Shown: positions 1 through 5,152 of the stretch, piece by piece
How positions within the stretch are numbered: position 1 is the first letter of the stretch
How the letters are laid out: each line of letters begins with the position of its first letter
Assembly: GCA_047619485.1 (NCBI GenBank)
Contig: JBLHKE010000324.1
Coordinates: 1 to 8,402 of the forward strand
Source: JBLHKE01 sp047619485
Lineage (GTDB): Bacteria; Verrucomicrobiota; Verrucomicrobiia; Verrucomicrobiales; DEV007
Length of the DNA: 8,402 bases
Direction of reading: 5' to 3'
Program-made: the position numbers and the translations under genes
The notes under the pieces: model-generated
The model's database searches: none
What the model saw: the letters and a program-made list of their open reading frames with translations, nothing else
What the model was told of the DNA's origin: nothing

Positions 1-138
1 AGGCTGGGGACGGAGAGTGATGCGGATGCGCAGGCCGGCCATCTAAGCAAGATCAGGAGCCGTCTGCCGAAACTGCGTGATGCGGTCGATGATCTCGACG
101 AGTGTCTGCGTGAAATTTTGCCGAAGGAGGAAAAATGA
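1..138 (+). CDS. C-terminal end of an unidentified protein (partial)
   Basis: The frame is open from the first base to a TGA at 136-138 and gives 45 residues; the start lies outside the window. The tail is highly charged, and a stretch such as LSKIRSRLPKLRDAVDDL is predicted by eye to be an amphipathic helix or short coiled coil. It ends in PKEEK. I do not recognise a family from so little sequence. Its stop overlaps the start of the kinase gene (ATGA, 135-138), so the two are probably co-transcribed and translationally coupled. By that context it may belong to the same signalling unit, perhaps as a sensor or output partner; this is inference only. Confidence 0.6.
   Translation, partial: RLGTESDADAQAGHLSKIRSRLPKLRDAVDDLDECLREILPKEEK
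124..130 (+). promoter_or_regulatory. Strong Shine-Dalgarno site of the REC-histidine kinase gene
   Basis: AAGGAGG lies 4 nt before the ATG at 135. It is a near-perfect anti-16S match inside the last codons of the upstream gene. It fixes the kinase start at 135 rather than at the later in-frame ATG (residue 9). Confidence 0.75.
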
Positions 139-1343
139 AAGAGGAAACAAGCGGCCCAATGGAACGGATCTCACTTCTTCTCGTGGAGGATAATCTGCAG
201 CATCTGGAGCTAACCAAAGAGCTGCTAGAGGAACAGATGAACGTGAAGATTCATGTGGCGCTATCGAACAGGGACGCGTGCGCGGTTTTAAAATCGGATA
301 CCTTGATCGACGTGATCGTGTTGGATTTAGAACTCCCTGACAGCCGTGGAAAAGAGAGCTACAGCAGGTTGAAAAAGCTGAGGCCGGAGCTGCCGGTGAT
401 TGTTCTAAGCGGGCTGGATGATGATGACCTCGCCCTTAGTCTCGTCCAAGAAGGCGTGCAGGATTACCTGACGAAGGGGCAGCTCCGGGATCATCTGCTT
501 GGTCGCAGTATCCGGCATGCTATCGAGCGGAAGGTGATCCTTGAAAATCTTATCTCGTCCCGGCTGCAACGCACGAGAGCGGTGCAAAACGAGTCGTTGA
601 AGCGGCTGACATCGGGGGCGGCACACGAGGTGAAAAATCCGCTCGCCCGACTACAACTGGGGCTCGATTACATCGCGCGTCATCTCTCTGACGCCACCGA
701 TCATATGCCGCGCATCCTAGAATCGATGACCAGCGCCATCGCCCAGGCGGACAAGGTGATCTCCAGTCTGGTGGACTATTCCAACGACAAGGATCGGGAG
801 ATGGAGCATCGCGCTTTTGGAGCAATGATCGATGAGGCACTGGACAGAGTGAGTGGTGGGTTTTCGCAAAACGGTGTGCAACTGGTACGCTCCACCACTG
901 CGGATCCCTGTGTGCTGATGTGTGACCGCGAGCGGCTGGTGCAGGCTTTTGAAAACGTGGTGAACAATGCTCTCCAAGCGATGGAGGGCGGTGGAACGCT
1001 GACCGTTTCAACCAGCCAGCGGGTGCTCGACCGTCTCGAGCAAGACCAGAGCTCACGGGTCATCCGCCCACTGCATGCGGGGGACACCGTTCTGGAGGTC
1101 ACGATAGCTGATACGGGGAAGGGAATTTCGCCCAAGCACCTCGACAGTGTCTACGACCCGTTCTATACCACCCGACCGGCGGGCGCGGGTGCTGGGTTAG
1201 GGCTCGCTGTCGTGCGCAAGGTGATCGACCTACATGGCGGGCTGATATCGATCACCAACAGGCCGGAAGAAGGATGCCAAGTGCGGATGACGCTGCCGGC
1301 ATATTTAACTGCCGCAGAGAAGAATTACCCAGCTCCCAATTGA
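135..1343 (+). CDS. Cytoplasmic hybrid histidine kinase with N-terminal receiver domain (REC-HisKA-HATPase)
   Basis: This 402-residue signalling protein has an N-terminal CheY-like receiver domain (about residues 11-130). Its acidic pair is E18/D19, the expected phosphoacceptor is D64 (VLDLELPD), and the switch residues are S92 and K114. A helical linker leads to a HisKA dimerisation domain with the H-box HEVKNPLA, so H164 is the expected autophosphorylation site. The ATPase domain follows: N-box N274/N278 (ENVVNNALQAM), G1 box DTGKGI (326-331), F-box YDPFYTTR (340-347) and G2 box GAGAGLGL (350-357). All residues needed for kinase activity are visible. There is no signal peptide or membrane segment, so it should be cytosolic and probably takes its signal by phosphotransfer to D64 or from a partner. 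It overlaps the upstream gene by 4 nt. It ends 9 bp from the convergent sulfatase relic, leaving no room for its own terminator. Ligand and output are unknown. Confidence 0.93.
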   Translation: MKEETSGPMERISLLLVEDNLQHLELTKELLEEQMNVKIHVALSNRDACAVLKSDTLIDVIVLDLELPDSRGKESYSRLKKLRPELPVIVLSGLDDDDLALSLVQEGVQDYLTKGQLRDHLLGRSIRHAIERKVILENLISSRLQRTRAVQNESLKRLTSGAAHEVKNPLARLQLGLDYIARHLSDATDHMPRILESMTSAIAQADKVISSLVDYSNDKDREMEHRAFGAMIDEALDRVSGGFSQNGVQLVRSTTADPCVLMCDRERLVQAFENVVNNALQAMEGGGTLTVSTSQRVLDRLEQDQSSRVIRPLHAGDTVLEVTIADTGKGISPKHLDSVYDPFYTTRPAGAGAGLGLAVVRKVIDLHGGLISITNRPEEGCQVRMTLPAYLTAAEKNYPAPN

Positions 1344-1352
1344 TGGGCACGA

Positions 1353-2072
1353 TCAGGCGGATTTCTTCGTTTTCTTCTTCTTCTCTGCTACACCGAAGTA
1401 TTCTTGCATGCGCTTGACGTAACCACCGTGATCGAACTTGCAAGCTTCGGCGGCTTCCAGGTAGAGCTCTTTGCTGTCGCCGATCCAATCGATGATGTTG
1501 AAAATCTTGAGGCTCGCTTAGGAATTCTCTTTCAATAATCCGTTCCAAACATCTTGCGCTTCTTTCTGCATCCCGTGGCTATAGAGAACCCAGGCGGCCA
1601 TGATGCGCACGTGGTGCGAGTCATCCTCGAGCGCCTTTTTCACCGCAGCCAGGTCTAGCTCGATATCGAGCGGCATGTTGAAAATTCCCACGATCGCCCA
1701 GTAGCGGACGCCAGCATCGGATGACGGGAGATTCTTGTAGGGCACCTCCGGAAACCTGCTGTGGAAATGGGGCGCAGAGAAAATTCCCGCTGGCGAGGCG
1801 ATAAACGCTAAGCTATCTGGTGATAGTGGCGCTTTAGCAACGAAGACAGCGGGGATTTTATCAAGCTCCAGCCCGCATGAGGTTTTCGGAGGTGCCCTGT
1901 AGAAAGTTCCGAGGTTGTCAGAGTTTGGATGCAACGCTAAGGCTGCGGCGGACTGCAGGGACTCGATGTCGTAGAGTTTCGGATCACGGACGAGATCGTA
2001 GATTTTTCTGCCGGCATCTTCGGCACGTTTGACCAGCTCGCTCTCGGGCAGTAGGCCGGAGTCGAAGTTGTT
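1353..2072 (-). pseudogene. Sulfatase, C-terminal fragment (degenerate, internal stop)
   Basis: On the - strand the frame reads NNFDSGLLPESELVKRAED, then KIYDLVRDPKLYDIESL, then DAGVRYWAIVGIFNM and HHVRIMAAWVLYSHG. This matches the C-terminal region of Verrucomicrobia/Planctomycetes sulfatases, where HEAT-like repeats follow the catalytic domain. The frame is interrupted by TAA at 1518-1520, but homology-like sequence resumes at once in the same frame (ASLKIFNIIDWIGD) and runs to a Lys-rich tail and TGA at 1353-1355. The catalytic N-terminus, with the Cys/Ser formylglycine site, is absent. The fragment begins at 2072, just after an in-frame TAG at 2082-2084. About 50 residues in the middle (roughly 1745-1905) look foreign to the family and may be an insertion. 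It is almost certainly non-functional. The family call rests on remembered motifs, not on an alignment. Confidence 0.72.
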
Positions 2073-2081
2073 GCACCCCCT
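2072..2081. repeat. Left copy of a 10-bp inverted repeat
   Basis: TGCACCCCCT here is the exact reverse complement of AGGGGGTGCA at 2537-2546. The copy sits precisely where the recognisable sulfatase reading frame begins. The two copies bracket 475 bp that contain the glycosyltransferase fragment. They may be the ends of a small mobile or recombined segment; chance is possible because the repeat is short and C-rich. Confidence 0.4.
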
Positions 2082-2164
2082 CTAACCCCGACCGACAGGC
2101 GCCCTGGGGACAGCGGGGCTGAAAAGCAATTCCCTAGCAATGGACCACCAAGCGTAAAATGAGC
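2082..2164. other. Unassigned 83-bp patch between two pseudogene fragments
   Basis: This stretch separates the last family-like residues of the glycosyltransferase relic (SPNLNAKL, ending near 2165) from the sulfatase relic. The glycosyltransferase frame stays open through it, but the peptide no longer resembles that family. It contains the imperfect GC-rich inverted segment GCCCTGGGGACAGCGGGGC (2101-2119). I recognise neither gene in it. It could be a piece of a dispersed non-coding repeat. Confidence 0.3.
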
Positions 2165-2515
2165 TAATTTTGCGTTTAGGTTCGGCGAATAATCATGCTT
2201 GACCACTTGGATTGAGAATTCGGTACCGATAAGCTCCCAGAGTTTGGAGATATTATCGCGAGCCAGCATGTCGCAGTCCATGAAGATAGCGTGCCCCTCA
2301 AAGTTGCACATCCACGGAACCAAAAACCGGGAGAACGAAAATTCCGTTGATTGGAACGAGTTCCATTCCCTTCCGAAGACATCCTGGACGTGGGATAGCT
2401 TGACTGGTGTGATGGCAACTGGCACGTCGAATAGATCGATAAAACTTTGATCCAGAACAGGTTAAGTGGCGATCTCTTTTGCGTAGTAACCTATAAATAT
2501 TCGAATCGGATCCAT
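2165..2515 (-). pseudogene. Glycosyltransferase, N-terminal fragment (degenerate, internal stop)
   Basis: From an ATG at 2515 the - strand reads MDPIRIFIGYYAKEIAT, a TAA at 2462-2464, then PVLDQSFIDLFDVPVAITPV in the same frame. It continues with STEFSFSRFLVPWMCNFEG, AIFMDCDMLARDNISKLWEL and IQVVKHDYSP. This is the N-terminal half of a GT-A-type glycosyltransferase family that opens with a RIFIGYD-like strand and has a metal-binding D-x-D motif, here FMDCDML. In that family an acceptor-side segment (KNWSS and following) comes next; it is missing, so the gene is truncated at about residue 117 as well as interrupted. The TAA replaces the position where relatives usually have Tyr (AYHVL or AYNVL). 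It once probably transferred a sugar in surface polysaccharide or glycan synthesis. The fragment is framed by a 10-bp inverted repeat. Confidence 0.75.
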
Positions 2516-2536
2516 CTAGATGTAATGTGAGAGGAA

Positions 2537-2546
2537 AGGGGGTGCA
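2537..2546. repeat. Right copy of the 10-bp inverted repeat
   Basis: AGGGGGTGCA is the exact inverted partner of 2072-2081. It lies 21 bp upstream of the start codon of the glycosyltransferase fragment on the - strand. The stretch from here to 2638 holds no recognisable gene. Confidence 0.4.
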
Positions 2547-2638
2547 GGGGGCAATTTCCATTCATTTGACCCAATTTGTCTGGGGATCGCGGGTTTCTTC
2601 AAGCCTAGAGGTAGCTTCGGAACGCAAGAATTTCCGCT

Positions 2639-2887
2639 TCAGGGGTAAAATCGCCGGCATCTGGGCACGAGGGTGCGTTCCCGTCCCGGTTTGATCATCA
2701 AATTGGGCGGGAAGATTCGGTGTGGGTTGCTACCTGAGGCTTTCATCGTGCCCTTGCAGCAGGGGCACACGAGTGGGTCTGCGCCCCAGACGCGCATGAT
2801 GAGATCCCGCCAGAGGGGGCGGAGCGTGCAGAGGATACCGAGCAGGGAGCGGGGCATGGTGAAGACGAACTGGCGGTGCGGTGGATT
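2639..2887 (-). pseudogene. IS91-type transposase remnant
   Basis: The - strand frame opens after a TAA at 2888-2890 and reads NPPHRQFVFTMPRSLLGIL, then WRDLIMRVWGADPLVCPC and CKGTMKASGS. HRQFVFTMPR is typical of the N-terminal third of IS91-family (Y2) transposases. WGADPLVCPCCKGTMK is typical of their C-terminal zinc-binding segment. In an intact enzyme these are separated by a few hundred residues carrying the catalytic tyrosines, so the middle has been deleted. Past MKASGS the peptide no longer resembles the family and it stops at 2639. It cannot be active. It is direct evidence of past transposition in this region. No ends of the element are recognisable. Confidence 0.65.
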
Positions 2888-2943
2888 TTAACCGCGAAAC
2901 TGTCCCGTTTCAGCACTTGCGGCCACTTCTTCGAACGTGGCAT
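2881..2943 (-). pseudogene. Possible N-terminal relic of a tyrosine integrase
   Basis: An ATG at 2943 on the - strand starts MPRSKKWPQVLKRDSFAVK, followed by IHRT. This resembles the start of Verrucomicrobia site-specific integrases (basic leader, then a VKIYRTP-like strand). After about 22 residues the frame runs into the IS91 remnant in a different frame; the two reading frames share the bases around 2870-2885. The position fits: it starts 94 bp from the 3' end of tRNA-Glu and reads away from it, as integrases of tRNA-borne islands do. Only about 20 residues support the call, so the identity is tentative. Confidence 0.3.
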
Positions 2944-2944
2944 A

Positions 2945-2974
2945 ACAGATACAATCTGTCAGGGATTTGTCAGG
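2945..2974. repeat. Small palindrome and helically phased direct repeat
   Basis: ACAGAT-ACA-ATCTGT (2945-2959) is a perfect 6-bp inverted repeat. Overlapping it are two TGTCAGG copies at 2957-2963 and 2968-2974, spaced 11 bp start to start, about one helical turn. The cluster lies immediately upstream of the ATG of the putative integrase relic. It could be an old operator or recombinase arm site; no function can be shown from sequence alone. Confidence 0.35.
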
Positions 2975-2983
2975 AAACCGCAA

Positions 2984-3001
2984 GACCGCCCTGCGGCGGT
3001 C
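2984..3001 (-). terminator. Hairpin downstream of tRNA-Glu, possible terminator
   Basis: GACCGCC-CTGC-GGCGGTC forms a perfect 7-bp GC-rich stem with a 4-nt loop, starting 35 nt past the tRNA 3' end. On the - strand it is followed by TTGCGGTTTCC, a poor U-tract, so intrinsic termination would be weak. Confidence 0.4.
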
Positions 3002-3036
3002 ATTATGAGCGATTAACTGTTAACTACAAATAAAAG

Positions 3037-3112
3037 TGGCCACCCGTACGGGACTCGAACCCGTGTTGCCGCCGTGAAAGGGCGGAGTCCTAGACCGCTA
3101 GACGAACGGGTG
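3037..3112 (-). tRNA. tRNA-Glu (anticodon TTC)
   Basis: The full 76-nt cloverleaf can be folded by hand. The acceptor stem is CACCCGT/ACGGGTG, the D-stem GTC/GAC, the anticodon stem CCGCC/GGCGG around loop CTTTCAC (anticodon TTC), and the T-arm ACGGG-TTCGAGT-CCCGT. The discriminator base is G and CCA is encoded. The first pair is C1-G72 rather than the common G1-C72. The D-arm and anticodon arm closely follow bacterial tRNA-Glu. It decodes GAA/GAG, and charged tRNA-Glu also feeds haem synthesis in bacteria using the C5 pathway. Its 3' end faces the pseudogene region, the usual arrangement for an integration site. No second copy of the tRNA 3' end is visible in this window. Confidence 0.95.
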
Positions 3113-3145
3113 GCAATAAAAATCCGTTCCCGGCAAGGGAAGCGC

Positions 3146-3173
3146 ACTTTATGTCCAGTAGGCTTGATTGCAA
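3146..3173 (-). promoter_or_regulatory. Possible promoter of tRNA-Glu
   Basis: On the - strand TTGCAA (3168-3173) and TAAAGT (3146-3151) are separated by 16 bp, about 34 nt upstream of the mature tRNA 5' end. Both hexamers are only partial matches to sigma-70 consensus. The tRNA could instead be read through from waaA, which lies on the same strand 142 bp upstream. Confidence 0.3.
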
Positions 3174-3236
3174 GCCGAAATGTCCCAAAATTAACGTCTG
3201 AAATCGGATTCCCAAAAGGGCCAAGATTTCTCGCAA

Positions 3237-3252
3237 TTTTTCGCCGGAAAAA
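3237..3252 (-). terminator. Short AT-rich inverted repeat just after waaA
   Basis: TTTTTC-GCCG-GAAAAA is a perfect 6-bp inverted repeat, 2 nt past the waaA stop. The stem is AT-rich and lacks a clear trailing U-tract, so it would be a weak terminator at best. It may be a leaky end of the asmA-rsmD-waaA operon. Confidence 0.25.
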
Positions 3253-3254
3253 CC

Positions 3255-4586
3255 TCAGTTTCCCAGCAAGATTTCAGCGGTGCGCTGCGTGGCGCCCTCA
3301 TGCTGAGCCAACACCGCCCTGCCCCTAGCAGTCATTTTTCCACCCAATTGCGGATTTTTGAGAAGCTCCAGAACGGCTACCTTGAGCGCTTCTACATCCG
3401 CCACCTGACGAGTCCCCCCAGCCGCCTCGAACATTTCCACCAAGGTTCGAAAATTTTCCATGTGCGGGCCGAACAGAACAGGTTTGCCCGCAAGCACCGC
3501 TTCGACCGGATTCTGCCCCCCCTTCGAGAGGAAGCTCTTCCCGATCACCACCACATCCGCCAGGTAGTACCAAGCATTCAACTCCCCAGTCGAATCAACA
3601 ATCACGCAGTCGACGTCCTCGCCCACAGGCTCCCCCAAGTCACTGCGCAGCACCGGGTGCAATCCGCCGGCAATCAACTGCGCCTTCACCTCCAGAGCCC
3701 GCTCGAAATGTCGCGGTACCACCACGTAGAAAACCTCCTCGCTCGTCTCCCTAACCGCCTGATAGGCTTCGCCCAGCAAGGCTTCCTCACCATCGTGCGT
3801 ACTCCCAGCCAAGAAGATTTTCCGACCATCCAGCCGATCGCCAAACGACCGCCGCAAGAGTTGGCGAAATTGCTCGATCTGCCCCAGCGGTGGTTCCGTT
3901 CCCTGCGGATCGAATTTCACCGAGCCGACGCAGTCGATGCACTCGCGCCGCACGCCTAGCATCGCGATCCGGTCCACGTCTCGCTCGTCTTGGACCAGCG
4001 CATGATCTAGGAGCGAAAACACCGGCTGCACCAGACCGGCGACTTTCCGGTAGCGCCGCTCGGAGCGATCGGACAGGCGGGCATTGACCAGTGAAACCGG
4101 TATCGCCAGGCGTTTCGCCCGCGCCACCAAGTTCGGCCAGACCTCCGCTTCCACCAAGACAAGCATCCGTGGGTCGATCCGCCGCATCACCCGCGCGACA
4201 ATCAGCCGGAAGTCCACCGGGTTATACATCACCACCAGCGGTGCCCCATCCCCAGCATCCGCCGCCTTCTCATTCGCCAGTGCGAATCCAGTCGAGGTGG
4301 TCGTCGAGAGCACCACATCCAAGCCAGGTTCACGTCGCCGCATCTCGCGGATCAGCTTCAGCGCGATCAACACCTCTCCGACACTCACAGCATGGATCCA
4401 AACCGGCTTGTCCGCGGCGGCGAAACGCTCGCGCATCCACGTTTTATAGAACCCGAAACGCTGGAAAAAATGGTGTTGGTAGTTGCCGCGTTTCAACATC
4501 CGCATCACATAGCCCGGCAGCGACACCAGCAGCACGACGGGCATCAGCAAATTGTAGATCAGGTAGACGGACCAGCGCGGCATCAT
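3255..4586 (-). CDS. waaA: 3-deoxy-D-manno-octulosonic acid (Kdo) transferase
   Basis: This GT30 enzyme (also called KdtA) transfers Kdo from CMP-Kdo to the lipid A precursor, at the cytoplasmic face of the inner membrane. The 443 residues start with a membrane anchor (about 7-24). The acceptor domain carries HAVSVGE, where E71 is the expected catalytic base, then STTTSTG (94-100), the P-x-D segment NPVDF (122-126), EAEVWPN (146-152) and NARLSDRS (168-175). The CMP-Kdo domain has GSTHDGEE (261-268), VPRHFERA (290-297), DSTGEL (331-336) and GGQNPVEA (356-363), then the segment through GPHMENF (373-379). Length is slightly above the usual 420-430. The ATG at 4586 overlaps the rsmD stop by 4 nt (ATGA), implying coupled translation; a second ATG follows directly. 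It shows an LPS-type outer membrane. Whether one or more Kdo residues are added cannot be read from sequence. Confidence 0.95.
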   Translation of the reverse strand: MMPRWSVYLIYNLLMPVVLLVSLPGYVMRMLKRGNYQHHFFQRFGFYKTWMRERFAAADKPVWIHAVSVGEVLIALKLIREMRRREPGLDVVLSTTTSTGFALANEKAADAGDGAPLVVMYNPVDFRLIVARVMRRIDPRMLVLVEAEVWPNLVARAKRLAIPVSLVNARLSDRSERRYRKVAGLVQPVFSLLDHALVQDERDVDRIAMLGVRRECIDCVGSVKFDPQGTEPPLGQIEQFRQLLRRSFGDRLDGRKIFLAGSTHDGEEALLGEAYQAVRETSEEVFYVVVPRHFERALEVKAQLIAGGLHPVLRSDLGEPVGEDVDCVIVDSTGELNAWYYLADVVVIGKSFLSKGGQNPVEAVLAGKPVLFGPHMENFRTLVEMFEAAGGTRQVADVEALKVAVLELLKNPQLGGKMTARGRAVLAQHEGATQRTAEILLGN

Positions 4587-5152
4587 TCATCAGCGCCTTG
4601 CGGCAGGAAAAACGATACCTCGGTATCGCCATAGCGGCGTGAATCGAGCAGCTTCCAGCCATCAGCGGGCACATTCTTGCCATGCCCTTTCGCCGTTTCA
4701 AGAACAACCATCCCAGCGGGGGAAATCACCCGCTTCAGATGCTCGTCCGCCAGCAGGTCTGCCGCCCAGTCATCGTCGCCTTCCCGCTTAAAATAGGGAG
4801 GATCGGCGAAGACGAGGTCGTAGCGCCCCGCCGGAGCATTCTTTAGAAAAATGGCTGCCTCGCGTGAAACGACCCGCGCCGAATCTGCCAGTCGCGCCTT
4901 GGCCAAGTTCGCTTCGATCACCACACAGGCCCTACGATCCTTCTCGACAAAGTCGACCCGCGCGGCACCGCGGCTCAGCGCCTCCAGCCCAAGCGCCCCC
5001 GAGCCAGCGAACAGATCTAGCACCAGCGCCCCATCGACCCGGCTCCCCAAAATCGAAAACAGCGCCTCGCGGACGCGATCTGAGGTCGGGCGCGCGACCG
5101 CACCCGGGACTTGCAGCCGGATCCCCCCAGCGCTCCCAGCGATAATTCTCAT
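4583..5152 (-). CDS. rsmD: 16S rRNA (guanine-966-N2)-methyltransferase RsmD
   Basis: RsmD methylates N2 of G966 of 16S rRNA, near the P site, using S-adenosylmethionine. The 189-residue protein has the family signature throughout: MRIIAGSAGG at the N-terminus, RPTSDRVREALFSIL (21-35), the SAM-binding motif DLFAGSGALGLEA (46-58), the acidic ribose-binding region FVEKD (68-72), and the catalytic DPPY (117-120) that orients the target guanine amino group. Length is typical. Its ATG directly follows the TGA of the AsmA-like gene with no spacing, and its own TGA overlaps the waaA start. The three genes therefore form one transcription unit. In many bacteria rsmD sits next to coaD instead; coaD is not seen here. 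Confidence 0.95.
   Translation of the reverse strand: MRIIAGSAGGIRLQVPGAVARPTSDRVREALFSILGSRVDGALVLDLFAGSGALGLEALSRGAARVDFVEKDRRACVVIEANLAKARLADSARVVSREAAIFLKNAPAGRYDLVFADPPYFKREGDDDWAADLLADEHLKRVISPAGMVVLETAKGHGKNVPADGWKLLDSRRYGDTEVSFFLPQGADE

Noticed and set aside
1361..1384. TTC/TTCTTC-rich tract as a microsatellite or CRISPR-like repeat
   Set aside because: It is the reverse complement of lysine codons in the Lys-rich tail of the sulfatase relic. No CRISPR-type repeat-spacer pattern exists in the window.
1252..1548. 98-residue open frame on the - strand across the end of the kinase gene
   Set aside because: It overlaps the kinase antisense and lies out of frame with the sulfatase relic, which explains the same bases better. 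Its peptide shows no family features.
1937..2425. Single 162-residue - strand frame as an intact gene
   Set aside because: Only its first half resembles a glycosyltransferase. The second half runs through the unassigned patch and then reads the sulfatase relic in the wrong frame, so it is a chance fusion.
3037..3112. A second tRNA or an att duplication of the tRNA 3' end within the island
   Set aside because: I looked for repeats of the tRNA 3' segment (TGGCCACCCG on the + strand) elsewhere in the window and saw none.
3300..3959. 219-residue open frame on the + strand opposite waaA
   Set aside because: It is antisense to a highly conserved enzyme and has a composition typical of the shadow frame of a GC-rich gene.
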